A DNA stretch of 64,000 bases from JANYLB01 sp963837715 (GCA_963837715.1 CAWIOF010000001.1:9177-73176), one strand, 5' to 3'; shown: positions 39,129 to 48,707, counted from the first letter of the stretch. Notes: a model not told the origin generated them from the letters alone. Numbers and translations are program-made.

Positions 39129-39683
39129 GTGCCGCTCTCTCGAGGCGACAAAGACGTCTTCCACGTCGGGAGCCTGATCCTCTCCACGCTCGCGGTGGTG
39201 CTGGCGTTCGGGGCGTTGATCGTCGCGGGCCAGGCGTGGTCTCGCGCGAACGACGCGAAGGACAGTGTCGAGCAGCTGGCCGAGGGAGGCCTGCTCGGCA
39301 GTCGGGTGAACGTCCGGCTGCAGGAGTACTCGATGACGGTGGCGCCCACCTCGGTCAAGGCCGGCAAGGTGAGCTTCGAGATCAAGAACGCCGGCACCAT
39401 GACCCACGAGATGGTGCTGGTGCGCGCGCCGAGTGTCGAAGCGCTGCCGTTGGTGACGGTCGCCGGTGGTGAACGCGCGCTCGGCGACGTCGACGAGGAG
39501 GCGATTCCCGAAGCCGACAAGCCGGGTGAGGCCGAGGTGGAGCAGGGCAAGACGGTGAAGAAGACGATCACCCTGACCCCGGGCACCTACGTCATGTTCT
39601 GCAACATCGACACCGTCCTCCCCGACGGCTCGGTGCTGAACCACTTCCAGCGGGGCATGCGGAGCGTGATCACCGCGAACTGA
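39129..39683 (+). CDS. Membrane-anchored cupredoxin-like protein
   Basis: 184 residues with one N-terminal membrane helix (about residues 14-34) and an outside-facing beta-sandwich. Candidate copper ligands of a type I site are His in TMTHEMV, Cys in YVMFCNI, His in LNHFQRGM and the following Met. The spacing is that of plastocyanin/cupredoxin-1 domains. It could be an electron carrier or copper-binding protein. No partner oxidase is nearby. Start ATG or GTG at 39129 with GAGGTGAGCC upstream. Confidence 0.85.
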   Translation: MPLSRGDKDVFHVGSLILSTLAVVLAFGALIVAGQAWSRANDAKDSVEQLAEGGLLGSRVNVRLQEYSMTVAPTSVKAGKVSFEIKNAGTMTHEMVLVRAPSVEALPLVTVAGGERALGDVDEEAIPEADKPGEAEVEQGKTVKKTITLTPGTYVMFCNIDTVLPDGSVLNHFQRGMRSVITAN

Positions 39684-39752
39684 GCTCGGGTTCACCGCTG
39701 ATCGCGGCCGGCACGCCGGGTTCCTGACCCACCGGTGTGCCATCCTCGACCG

Positions 39753-42700
39753 ATGGCCCTCCCCGAGGAACCGCGCAGCCTGCCCGGCGATGGGAGCGGC
39801 GACGAGGCCCGCGCGGCCACGGTGCGTCGTGCGTCCGACGGGTGGCAGCGCCAGCTCGTCGACCTGAGCGGCCGCAACCGGCTCCTCTACTACCGCGACC
39901 AGCAGCTCGGCACGATCGACCTCGGCGCGGCGAACGCGCCCGCGGATCCCGTCGCCGTCGACCGGCTCCTCGCCGGCAGCACCGTCACCCTCGCCCGCCT
40001 CTTCGCCGACTCGCGGGCTGACCCCACCACGGACCAAGTCGAGCGCGACGCGGCCATCGCCCGTCAGGCCAAGCGCGCCCGCACCGTCGCGGCCAAGGCG
40101 AGCGAGATGTTCGAGGAGCGCGGCATCCGCACGTTGTTCCTCGCCGTCGGCATGGCCCACTGGACCGAGACGCAGTCGGCCGCGCAGCCCGCTGCGCCGG
40201 TCGTGCTGTTCCCGCTCGAGCTGAAGGCCCGCGGCGCGACCGCGGAAGACTTCGACGTGAAGACCGTCGGCGACCCGCAGGTCAGTCCGACGCTGCTCGA
40301 GAAGCTCGCCACCGACTTCGGTGTCCGCATCACCTCGGCCGAGCTCGACGATCTGCTGCTCGTCGACGGCCACGCACCGTCGGAGACGCCCGGCGCGGAG
40401 GGGTGGCCGATCGCCGAGCTGCTCGACCGGCTCGAGAAGGAGGTCGACGGCAAGGTCCCCGGCTTCACGATCACCGAACGGATCGTGATCGCGAACTTCT
40501 CGTACCACAAGCTCCCGATGGTCAAGGACCTCGAAGTGTGCGAGCCGCAACTGATCGCGCACGATCTCGTCGCCGCGATCGCGGGCGACGAAGCGGCCCG
40601 CGCTGCGGTCTCGCAACGAGACCACGCGATCGACGTCGACCCCGCGCTGCCCGACCTGCAACCTCCGGCCGACGAGTTCCTCGTGGTCGACTCCGACGGC
40701 ACCCAGAGCTACGCGATCAACGCGGTGGTCGCGGGCAGCAACCTGGTGGTGAAGGGCCCGCCCGGCACCGGCAAGAGCCAGACGATCGCGAACCTCATCG
40801 CCACCCTCGCGGCCCGTCGGCAACGGGTGCTGTTCGTGGCCGAGAAGCGCGCTGCAATCGATGCGGTGCTGAAGCGCCTCGACGCCGAGGACCTCGGCCA
40901 CCTCGTGATGGACCTCCACCGCACGGCGCGGTCCCGTCGTCTCATCGCGCAGGGTCTCCAGGCCGCGCTCGACGCGTCGTCGTCGACTCCGCTCGTCGAC
41001 CTCACCGCGCAGCAGGCCGCGCTCGTTGCCCGCCGGGAGCGCCTCAACCGCTACACCGAGGCCCTCCACCGCAACCGCGACCCGTGGGGCGAGAGCCTCT
41101 TCACGATCTTCCGGTCGCTCCCCGAGACGGAGCCCGCCGCCCGCATCGCCTACCGCTTCCCGGCCCCGGTGCTCACCACCCTCACCACCGAGCGCGCCGG
41201 CGAGGCTGCGCAGGCCATCCGCGACTTCGTCGGTCTCGGCGGCTTCCCCGCGCCCGGCGCACCGTGGGCGGCCGCGCAGCTCACCTCCCCCGACGACGTG
41301 CGCGCCGCGCTCGACGCGGTCACCAAGCTCAAGGCCGAGGTGCCGGCGTGGCGCGGGGTCGTGAAGCGCATGACCGACGCGGTCGGGCTCCGTCCGCCGA
41401 CCACGTTCGCCGACGCGCACGCGACGGTCGCGCTGATCGCCGGCGTGCAGGAGACGGTCGCCACCGTCGACGAAGACCTGTTCCAGCTCGACCTCCCCGA
41501 GCTCGCAACCGCACTCGACAAGGGTTGGTTCGCCCGCGTCTTCTCCGGCGACTACCGCGACGCGCGCAAGGCAGTCGACGCGTGTTGGAAGCAGCGCCAC
41601 CCGGTCGCATCGCCCGCGCAGGTCCTCGCGACGGTGACCCACGCGCGCGACCAGGCCGATGCCTGGGCGCAACGGTCGGTCGACCACCAGCGGCCCCGTG
41701 CCGTCACCGGGGTCGACGAAGTCGTCGCCGCCACCGACTCGGTCGGCACCGCCCTCGCCGAGCTCATGACCCTCGCACCCGACGTCGCCTGGGTCGAGCT
41801 GCCCTTCGACGAGCTCGTCGCCCAGCTCGACGCGCACACCAAGGCCCACGCCGTCGCCATCGGTTACCCCGAGCTGCACCGACTGTGGGCCCGGATCTGC
41901 GACCTCGGCGTCGACGGCTGCTACCAGGCCTGCACGGCTCCATCCGATTCGGGCGCCGGAGTGCCCGGCCCGCGCGTCGAGCAGGCGTTCCGCCACGCGT
42001 GGCTCAGCTCGATCGTCGAGCACGAGCTGATCGGTGAGCCGGAGCTCGTCGGGCTGCGGGCCGAGTTCCACGATCAGGTCGTCGACGAGTTCCGCCGGGC
42101 CGACGAGCAGCACGTCGACTCCGGCGCGGCCCGGGTGCGGCGCGCCGTCGCGGAGTGGATCGTCGACACCCGCAACGAGTTCGGCGAGCAGAGCGCGCTC
42201 ATCGCCCGCGAGGCCGGCAAGGCCCGACGGCACATCCCGCTGCGGCGGCTGTTCAAGGAAGCGCCCGACATGCTCACCGCGCTGAAGCCGTGCTGGGCGA
42301 TGAGCCCGCTCGAGGTGAGCCAGCTACTCCCGGGTGACCGGCAGTACTTCGACGTCGTCGTGTTCGACGAAGCGAGCCAGGTCACGCCGGCCGACGCGAT
42401 CCCGTCGATCCTGCGCGGCGAACGGGTCGTCGTCGCGGGCGACCAGCAGCAGCTCCCGCCGACCGCGTTCTTCCTCGGCACCGACGAGGACCCCACCCCC
42501 GACGACGAGTACGACGACGACGGCGCTGTCGAAGGTCGGGCTCCCGACGGCGCGCCGCTCGCCGACAAGCCGTTGGATCGGGGGACGGCGGGCTTCGAGT
42601 CGATCCTCGACGTGCTGACCGCGATCCTCCCGTCGCGCACGCTGGGTTGGCACTACCGCAGCAACGACGAGCGCCTCATCGCGTTCTCGAACGTCTACTT

Positions 42701-43934
42701 CTACGACCAGAGCCTCCTGACGTTCCCCGGCGTGCACGGCGACGATTGCCTCACCCACGTGCGCGTGCCCGCGCCCCGGCCCGGCCTCGATGCCAACGAG
42801 AGCGCGTCGGCCGAGGTGACCGCGGTCGTCGACGCGATCCTCGAGCACGCGCGGACGCGGCCGAACGAGTCGCTCGGCGTGATCGCCCTCGGCCAGGTCC
42901 ACGCCGAACGCATCAACGAGGCGCTGCGCCGCGCCCGCCCCGACCATCCCGACCTCGACGCCTTCTTCGTCGACGCCGGCACCGATGAGGAGGGCGCACC
43001 CGGCCCGACTGAGCCGTTCTTCGTGAAGAACCTCGAGCGTGTGCAGGGCGACGAGCGCGACGCGATCATCCTCTCGATCGGCTACGGCAAACGCAACGCC
43101 GACGGCCGCCTCACCTACCACTTCGGCCCGATCCTCACCGACAAGGGCGAGCGCAGGCTGAACGTCGCGATCACGCGCGCGAGGCGCCGTCTCACCCTGG
43201 TCTCGACGTTCGGCGCGGAGGACATGGATCCCGCTCGCTCCGACCGGAGAGGGGTCGAGCTCCTCCGCCGGTACCTGCAGTACGTCGCGTCGGGCGGCAA
43301 CGACCTCGGCAGCGGCCCGAACGAGCACCCGAAGCTCAACGCGTTCGAGATCGACGTGCGCGACCGCCTCGTCGCCGCGGGGGTCCCGGTCATCGCCCAG
43401 TACGGAGTCAGCGGCTACAGCATCGACTTCGTCGCCACCGACCGCGACCAACCCGGCCGCTTCGTCCTCGCCATCGAGTGCGACGGCGCGAGCTACCACT
43501 CCCAACCGACAGCTCGCGACCGTGACCGGCTGCGGCAACAGCAACTCGAACGCCTGGGTTGGCGCTTCCACCGCATCTGGTCGACCGACTGGTTCGCCGA
43601 TCCGGAAACGGAGGTGCAGCGAGTCGTCGAAGCCTACGAACTGGCGCGCGCCGCAGTCCCCGCGCCGGCTCCCGCACCGTCAGCGCCGCCGGAACGCGTC
43701 GAGCCCGCCGCCCCGAAGTCCCGCGGTCCACGGCCGGCCGTCGAACCCGGGCACCCCATCTCCGACTACACCCTCGACCAACTCGTCGCCCTCGCCGGCT
43801 GGATCGCGTCCGACACGCTGCTGCGGACCGAAGACGAGCTCGTCGAGGCACTCATGCACGACCTCGGCTTCCAACGCCACGGCAAGCGCATCGACGAGCG
43901 CCTCCGCACGGCGGTGGGACGTTGCGGAGCCTGA
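39753..43934 (+). CDS. Giant helicase-nuclease: DUF4011-like N-terminus, split SF1 helicase, Vsr/DUF559-type endonuclease, DUF3320-like tail
   Basis: 1,393 residues with no frame break. The N-terminal LVDLSGRNRLLYYRDQQ and VLFPLELKARG match DUF4011-type helicase leaders. Walker A is GPPGTGKS (335-342). A long insertion separates it from Walker B FDEAS (872-875), GDQQQLPPT, WHYRSNDERLIAFSN, VQGDERDAIILSIGYG and NVAITRARRRLTLVS, the Upf1/DNA2-like SF1 motifs. A Vsr/PD-(D/E)XK-type nuclease follows: DFVATD, IECDG (E1242, D1244), YHSQPTARDRDRLRQQQLERLGWRFHRIWSTDWF. The last 60 residues resemble DUF3320. This order occurs in proteins linked to phage defence, but also in housekeeping contexts, so a defence role is inference. 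ATG 39753 chosen; GTG 39735 possible. A second, partial copy lies at 61001-62567. Confidence 0.9.
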   Translation: MALPEEPRSLPGDGSGDEARAATVRRASDGWQRQLVDLSGRNRLLYYRDQQLGTIDLGAANAPADPVAVDRLLAGSTVTLARLFADSRADPTTDQVERDAAIARQAKRARTVAAKASEMFEERGIRTLFLAVGMAHWTETQSAAQPAAPVVLFPLELKARGATAEDFDVKTVGDPQVSPTLLEKLATDFGVRITSAELDDLLLVDGHAPSETPGAEGWPIAELLDRLEKEVDGKVPGFTITERIVIANFSYHKLPMVKDLEVCEPQLIAHDLVAAIAGDEAARAAVSQRDHAIDVDPALPDLQPPADEFLVVDSDGTQSYAINAVVAGSNLVVKGPPGTGKSQTIANLIATLAARRQRVLFVAEKRAAIDAVLKRLDAEDLGHLVMDLHRTARSRRLIAQGLQAALDASSSTPLVDLTAQQAALVARRERLNRYTEALHRNRDPWGESLFTIFRSLPETEPAARIAYRFPAPVLTTLTTERAGEAAQAIRDFVGLGGFPAPGAPWAAAQLTSPDDVRAALDAVTKLKAEVPAWRGVVKRMTDAVGLRPPTTFADAHATVALIAGVQETVATVDEDLFQLDLPELATALDKGWFARVFSGDYRDARKAVDACWKQRHPVASPAQVLATVTHARDQADAWAQRSVDHQRPRAVTGVDEVVAATDSVGTALAELMTLAPDVAWVELPFDELVAQLDAHTKAHAVAIGYPELHRLWARICDLGVDGCYQACTAPSDSGAGVPGPRVEQAFRHAWLSSIVEHELIGEPELVGLRAEFHDQVVDEFRRADEQHVDSGAARVRRAVAEWIVDTRNEFGEQSALIAREAGKARRHIPLRRLFKEAPDMLTALKPCWAMSPLEVSQLLPGDRQYFDVVVFDEASQVTPADAIPSILRGERVVVAGDQQQLPPTAFFLGTDEDPTPDDEYDDDGAVEGRAPDGAPLADKPLDRGTAGFESILDVLTAILPSRTLGWHYRSNDERLIAFSNVYFYDQSLLTFPGVHGDDCLTHVRVPAPRPGLDANESASAEVTAVVDAILEHARTRPNESLGVIALGQVHAERINEALRRARPDHPDLDAFFVDAGTDEEGAPGPTEPFFVKNLERVQGDERDAIILSIGYGKRNADGRLTYHFGPILTDKGERRLNVAITRARRRLTLVSTFGAEDMDPARSDRRGVELLRRYLQYVASGGNDLGSGPNEHPKLNAFEIDVRDRLVAAGVPVIAQYGVSGYSIDFVATDRDQPGRFVLAIECDGASYHSQPTARDRDRLRQQQLERLGWRFHRIWSTDWFADPETEVQRVVEAYELARAAVPAPAPAPSAPPERVEPAAPKSRGPRPAVEPGHPISDYTLDQLVALAGWIASDTLLRTEDELVEALMHDLGFQRHGKRIDERLRTAVGRCGA

Positions 43935-43943
43935 ACCGCCCGG

Positions 43944-45828
43944 TCACGGACCAGTCGGATCACTCGGATCGCCGGCCGCACCCATCTGCGAGAGCGCCCA
44001 GGCCGCGTTGACCAACCCGACGTGGCTGAACGCCTGCGGGAAGTTGCCCATGAGCTCCCCCGTCTGCGGTTCGGTTTCCTCGCTCAGCAGGCCGAGGTCG
44101 TTCGCGAACGCGGTTGCGCTCGCGAACAGCTCGAACGCCGCCTCGCGGCGGCCGAGGGCGGCCAGGCACTCGACGAGCCAGAACGTGCAGAGGAGGAAGG
44201 TCCCCTCCGAGCCGCCGTTGCCGTCGCCGTTACTGTCGGAGGCGCCGATGCCGTCGTCGTTGCGGTAGCGGTACAGGAGCCCGCCCGGCGCAGCGAGGTC
44301 GACCGCGACACGTTCGATGGTGGAGACCATCCGGGGATCGTCGAACGGCAGCAGCCCGGTGATCGCGAGTGTGAGCGCAGAGGCGTCGAGTTCGTCGTCG
44401 TCGAAGGCCTGCGTGAACGAGCCGAGCTCGGCGTTCCACCCGCGTTCGAGCACGGTCGAACGGATCTCGTCGGCGACCGATCGCCATTCCTCCTCTCGCT
44501 CCGGCACACCGAGCCACGCGGCCATCCGGCACGCGCGATCCAACGCGACCCAGCACATCGTCTTCGAGTAGACGTAGTGGCGGGGTTCATCGCGTGCCTC
44601 CCAGATCCCCGCGTCCGGCTCCCGCCACTTCGTCGCGGCGGAGTCGGCGAGCGCAACGAGGAAATCGCACGTCTCTCGCTCGGGGGTGATGTCGTCGCGG
44701 AGACGGTGCACGGCGTCGAGCAGCTCGCCGTACACGTCGTGCTGTCGTTGCCTCCAGGCGTCGTTGCCGACGCGCACGGGTCGGCTGTCGCGCCAACCGC
44801 CGAGGTGGGTCAGCTCTCGCTCCGAGAGGTCGTGCTCGCCGCCGATTCCGTACATGATCTGCACGCCGTCGGCCTGGGCAACCGCGAGACCGGCCGTCTC
44901 CACGAGGAACCGGACGAACCGATCGGCTTCGTCGGGGCACGCCGCGACCCAGAGCGCCCGCAGTGTCAGGCTGGCGTCGCGTACTCCACGCGTAGCGGTA
45001 GTCCCAGTTGCGCGTCCCGCCCTCCTGTTCGGGCAGCGAAGTCGTCGGCGCGGCGATGATCGCGCCGGTCGGCTGGTACGTGAGGCCATGCAACACCCGA
45101 CCGCTCTGGTGGACGAGATGGCGGGCCGGTCCCTCGTATTGCTGGTGCAGCTCCGACCACGACTCCCAGCCCTTGCGCGTGTCGGCGAGGCGCTTGCGGA
45201 TCGTGCGCTGCGACCACGGCTCCGGCTCGGTCATGCCCCTTGTCGCGTACTGCATCGCGAATCCGACCCGTTCGCCCCGCGAGAGCGAGAGCTGCCAATG
45301 GGCCACTCCCTCGTTGATCTCGAACGGTTCGGGGCCCGCGACGGTCAGGACCAACGCGCCGCCCCGCGCAACGGTCACGCCGTCGCGCACCAGTACGCGC
45401 GGTCGCACCAACCCGTACTCGGGCCGCGGCGCGAACTCGACGGTGAGCGCCATCGCACCCTCCGTCACCTCGATGACGCGGGCGAGCACGTGCGGCGCGT
45501 CGCGGCCCGTCTCGTGGCCTCGCGCGTTGTCTTCGAACACGAGCGCGTCGGTGAGCACCGCAGTCCCCGACGCGGTGGTGAAGCGGGTCTCGAGTACGAG
45601 AGACTGGTCGAGATAGCGACGGCTCACCTCGCACTGCTCGACCGGGTGCACCGACCAGTGCCCGGCATCGGGGTCGAGGAGTCGGCCGAACACCGACGGC
45701 GAGTCGAAGCGCGGCAGGCACAACCAGTCGACCGAGCCGGCCCGGCTCACGAGCGCGGCCGAGTGGCAGTCGGAGAGGAGGCCGAAGTCGCCGACCGTCT
45801 GGCTAGCCACGGGCACCCCCGGGGTCAC
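43944..45828 (-). CDS. Glycoside hydrolase family 15 protein (glucoamylase/trehalase-like), one frameshift
   Basis: About 627 residues with the N-terminal beta domain (SVDWLCLPRFDSPSVFGRLLD) and an (alpha/alpha)6 barrel. The acid region GGEHDLSERELTHLGGW and base region SEGTFLLCTFWLVECLA carry the catalytic glutamates. The frame breaks in the most conserved segment. The coding strand reads TGG AGTA CGC GAC, and removing one A (complement of T44995) gives WDYRYAWVRDASLTL, the exact GH15 signature. This is strong evidence for a base-call error. In actinobacteria this family often acts on trehalose or short glucans in the cytosol. No signal peptide is seen. Starts at GTG 45828. Confidence 0.9.
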
Positions 45829-46011
45829 AGTGGTCGTGGGCCGGGAGAGACCGCAGTTGCGTCATGAACAGATCACTACCCCGGATGGACCGGCGCGCTC
45901 CGAGCTACCGCCTTACGGTTTGCGAAACTGTGCTCGGCCCATCGGATCGGGACGAGCGCACAGGCTTCGTTGACCGACGTCGCCGGGCCGCCTCGAGGTC
46001 GACCCGTTCCC

Positions 46012-46207
46012 TCACCGGTCGAGTCGGGCCGGAGGGATCTCGACCGCGCACCGCAGGCCGGGCGCGCGAGCGAGGCGTTGGTCGAGGGTGAGCAGCGTGG
46101 CGTCGAGTGCCTCGGCGAGCGCGACGGAGAGGGCGTCGTAGGCGCGGAGGTTGTCGCGCAGCTCCCAGGCCCGGCCGAGCAAGGGGCGGTGCGACCACCG
46201 TTCGCCG
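46012..46207 (-). pseudogene. C-terminal remnant of a VapC-type PIN toxin
   Basis: An open stretch of about 64 codons reads HRPLLGRAWELRDNLRAYDALSVALAEALDATLLTLDQRLARAPGLRCAVEI, the last third of a VapC PIN-domain RNase, including the conserved YDA and LLTLDxRLA motifs. The N-terminal catalytic part and any antitoxin are absent upstream, where only unrelated sequence is found. A dead toxin-antitoxin remnant. Confidence 0.7.
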
Positions 46208-46325
46208 GGCCACGACCGGCAGCGAGAACGGGATCGGGGCCGGGGATCCGGTCTGATGAGCGATGAGTTCGACGGACCTCAGCCGTCGTACCCGCGAGAC
46301 CCACGACGACCCGAGGAGCGACACC

Positions 46326-46745
46326 ATGCCGTTTCACCCCTACATCGCGTTCGCCGGCAACTGCCGGGAGGCGTTCACCCGCTACCAGGAGATCTTCGGC
46401 GGCGAGCTGATCATCATGTCGACGGCCGACATGCCGTCCGACGAGCCCGTGCCCGCCGACAAGGCCGACTTCGTCATCCACGCCGCGCTCACGTCGGAGG
46501 GTCAGAGCCTCATGGGCGCCGACGACATCACCGGCCAGTTCGACGGCAACAACCAGGGCATGTGCACCAACTACAGCGCGGCCACGGTCGACGAGGCGAC
46601 GCGCGTGTGGGAAGCGCTCAGCGACGGCGGCGCCGTCCAGATGCCCCTCGGCGAGACCTTCTTCTCGCCCGCGTTCGGCATGTGCACCGACCGCTTCGGC
46701 GCCCCCTGGATGGTCGCCACCGACCAACCCGAACCGGCCGCGTGA
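46326..46745 (+). CDS. VOC/PhnB-type glyoxalase-fold protein, copy A
   Basis: 139 residues: MPFHPYIAFAGNCREAFTRYQEIFGGELI and ALSDGGAVQMPLGETFFSPAFGMCTDRFGAPWMV are characteristic of the PhnB-like vicinal-oxygen-chelate family (small-molecule or antibiotic-binding folds of unknown substrate). A very similar gene lies at 56080-56499, and the similarity extends about 65 bp upstream of both ATGs, including the ribosome site region CCCGAGGAGCGAC. It is preceded by the VapC remnant. Confidence 0.9.
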   Translation: MPFHPYIAFAGNCREAFTRYQEIFGGELIIMSTADMPSDEPVPADKADFVIHAALTSEGQSLMGADDITGQFDGNNQGMCTNYSAATVDEATRVWEALSDGGAVQMPLGETFFSPAFGMCTDRFGAPWMVATDQPEPAA

Positions 46746-46769
46746 CCGCGCGGCCGAGCGGCGCTTCGG

Positions 46770-48077
46770 TCAGCAGCCCAGCGGGTCGCTGAGCGCGGAG
46801 GAGACCCGGGTCTCCCAGGAGTGGGCGAGTTGGCGCAGGAGCGCCGGGTAGACGATCCGGTGTCGGAACGGCCGGATGAAGGCCATGTAGGCCGTCCCGA
46901 ACCGGCCACGCGGCTTGACGTACACGCCCAACCGACCGGTGAAGCGGCCGTCGCCGACCGGCACCCAGCTCAGGTGCATCACCGCGTGCACGGTGCCGTT
47001 CGACACCTCCGCGGCCCACTCGTTCTCGGTGCGGTAGAGGGGAGTGAACGCCGCTGCGGCGATCGGGAGACCGGCCGCGCTGTCGCGGAGCTCCTCCGGG
47101 AGGCGAGCGGCCAGCGTGGTCTCGGCGCAGCCGGGGATGGGCAGGGCACGCGCCGTGTCGCCGTCCCAGCCGAACGCGCGGCCGAGGAGCTCGCGGACGG
47201 CGAACAGGATGCGAACCGATGCCGGCGCGTCGGTATTGCGATCACGGTCGGCGACGGTGGCGACCAGGTCGCCGAAGTCGTCGGGACCACCCGTGATGGG
47301 GAGCTCCCACACGTCTTCGAGCGTGAAGTCGGGCGCGATCCGGTCGATCACCCACCCATGGGTCCGGTGCTCGGCCGGTGCGACGCGCGTCGCAGGTCCC
47401 GCGTGCTCGCGTTCGTCGGTCGGCAGCGTGCGCTCGGCGATGCCGGCAGTCGGAGGGATGACCAGCCGGTAGGGGACCCTCAGCAGCCGACCCGGGTACC
47501 GCGGATGCCGTTCCTCGAGCGCGACGCGTCCGCGGAGGTGTTCCTTGCCCAGGGACCGGGGCGCGACCGATCGGAGATCGATCCGCTCGAGGTGCTTGAT
47601 GCTCTTGTACCCGTACTGCTGTGGAGCAACGAGTCGGAGTGGCCCGCCGTGGCGGCCGCCGAGCGGCTCGCCGTCGAGCTCGGTCGCGAGGAGCACGTCG
47701 GGCGTGAGCGCGTCCTCCCAGACGAAGGTGCCGCGGCGATGATCGCTCGCGTACGCAACGAGGTAGCGGCTCGGCGTTCTCGTGAAGCCGTACGCGCCGA
47801 GCACCTCGGCGAGCGGGACGCCGGTCCACGTCACGCCGACGACCGACCACGTCGTCACGCAATGGAAGTCGGCGACGACGGCGCGGAAGCCGAGCGCCTC
47901 GAGCTCCCCGATGCCGATCGTCACGACCGGCTCACCCTCGCGTGAGATCACGAGACTCGGTGCACCGCCGCTCGGCGGGGGCGCGCGGTGTGGCGCGTCG
48001 GTGAAGCGGGGCATGCCGGCAAGTAGCCGCTGCCCGGGCGGAAGGCCCGGTGCGCGGCGGGGCCACACGACGGTCAT
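46770..48077 (-). CDS. Fusion of sulfite-oxidase-type molybdopterin oxidoreductase and DUF2867 domain
   Basis: 435 residues. The first half (about 40-215) is an oxidoreductase molybdopterin-binding domain of the sulfite oxidase/YedY superfamily. DFHCVTTWSVVGVTWTGVPLAEVL contains the Mo-ligating Cys, and HGGPLRLVAPQQYGYKSIKHLERIDL is the pterin-binding loop. The second half (about 245-425) resembles DUF2867 (IAPDFTLEDVWELPITGGPDDFGDLV...FRHRIVYPALLRQL). I do not know this pairing as a standard architecture. No signal peptide, so cytosolic. It starts at ATG 48077, overlapping the TetR stop by 4 bp, and is very likely the repressor's target. Confidence 0.85.
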   Translation of the reverse strand: MTVVWPRRAPGLPPGQRLLAGMPRFTDAPHRAPPPSGGAPSLVISREGEPVVTIGIGELEALGFRAVVADFHCVTTWSVVGVTWTGVPLAEVLGAYGFTRTPSRYLVAYASDHRRGTFVWEDALTPDVLLATELDGEPLGGRHGGPLRLVAPQQYGYKSIKHLERIDLRSVAPRSLGKEHLRGRVALEERHPRYPGRLLRVPYRLVIPPTAGIAERTLPTDEREHAGPATRVAPAEHRTHGWVIDRIAPDFTLEDVWELPITGGPDDFGDLVATVADRDRNTDAPASVRILFAVRELLGRAFGWDGDTARALPIPGCAETTLAARLPEELRDSAAGLPIAAAAFTPLYRTENEWAAEVSNGTVHAVMHLSWVPVGDGRFTGRLGVYVKPRGRFGTAYMAFIRPFRHRIVYPALLRQLAHSWETRVSSALSDPLGC

Positions 48078-48682
48078 CGCGACCTCCTGGTGCTGATCCC
48101 GTCGATGGCAGCGCAGACGGCGTCGTCGACGATCTCGTCGAGCTCGGGCTCCGGGGCACGACCGCGTCCGAGCGGCCCCCGTGCCGCGCCGTAGGGGATG
48201 TCGAACAGCGCGAACAGCACCCGACGCCGATCGGTCTTCGTGACCGCACCGAGTCGATCACTGATGTCGGTCACGAACCGCTCGAGCGCGTGTCGTTGCC
48301 GACGGTTCCGGTGCCGCAAGGTCGCGGGCCACGGCCCCACGAGCAGGTCGCTGCTGCGGTGGAGGAGGAGGAGCCGCGCGTCGTCGAGGTGGTCGCGACA
48401 CCACCCCAGGACGAACCCAGCCGACACGCGCGCGTCCTCCCGGGGGTCGTCGGAACGAGTGAGGGCCGCGAAGTAGTCGGCCTGGAACCGCTCGACGGTG
48501 CGGAGCCACAGCGAGGCCGCGAGCACGTCACGCGACTCGAACCGGTGGTAGATCGATCCACTGGGTGCCCCGAGCGACTGCGCGACCGCCGAGACGCTCA
48601 GCGATGCCGGGCCGCTCCGTCGCACGAGCGCGCCCGCCACGTCGAGGATGTCATCGGCTGCGTACTTCACCGGCTGCGCCAC
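48074..48682 (-). CDS. TetR-family transcriptional regulator
   Basis: 202 residues with an N-terminal HTH: ADDILDVAGALVRRSGPASLSVSAVAQSLGAPSGSIYHRFESRDVLAASL. The C-terminal ligand domain is generic. It starts with GTG 48682, inside a perfect inverted repeat (48682-48707), so autorepression is likely. Its stop overlaps the molybdopterin-DUF2867 gene (ATGA), making a two-gene operon. The divergent DsbA-like gene starts 83 bp beyond the operator and may also be controlled. Confidence 0.93.
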   Translation of the reverse strand: MAQPVKYAADDILDVAGALVRRSGPASLSVSAVAQSLGAPSGSIYHRFESRDVLAASLWLRTVERFQADYFAALTRSDDPREDARVSAGFVLGWCRDHLDDARLLLLHRSSDLLVGPWPATLRHRNRRQRHALERFVTDISDRLGAVTKTDRRRVLFALFDIPYGAARGPLGRGRAPEPELDEIVDDAVCAAIDGISTRRSR

Positions 48683-48707
48683 GTTCTAGAGAGTAGTCTC
48701 TAGAACG
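48682..48707. promoter_or_regulatory. TetR operator: 26-bp perfect inverted repeat
   Basis: CGTTCTAGAGA and TCTCTAGAACG are perfect 11-bp arms around GTAG. The palindrome overlaps the GTG start of the tetR gene. On the minus strand TACTCT (a TANNNT -10 box) ends 7 nt before the GTG, fitting a leaderless promoter that the repressor would cover. Confidence 0.85.

Noticed and set aside
44985..45000. Programmed ribosomal frameshift in the GH15 gene
   Set aside because: No slippery heptamer or downstream pseudoknot is evident, and one base deletion gives the exact family motif, so a base error is the simpler reading.
45843..46010. Short frames between GH15 and the VapC remnant
   Set aside because: No start, ribosome site or domain; probably eroded sequence.
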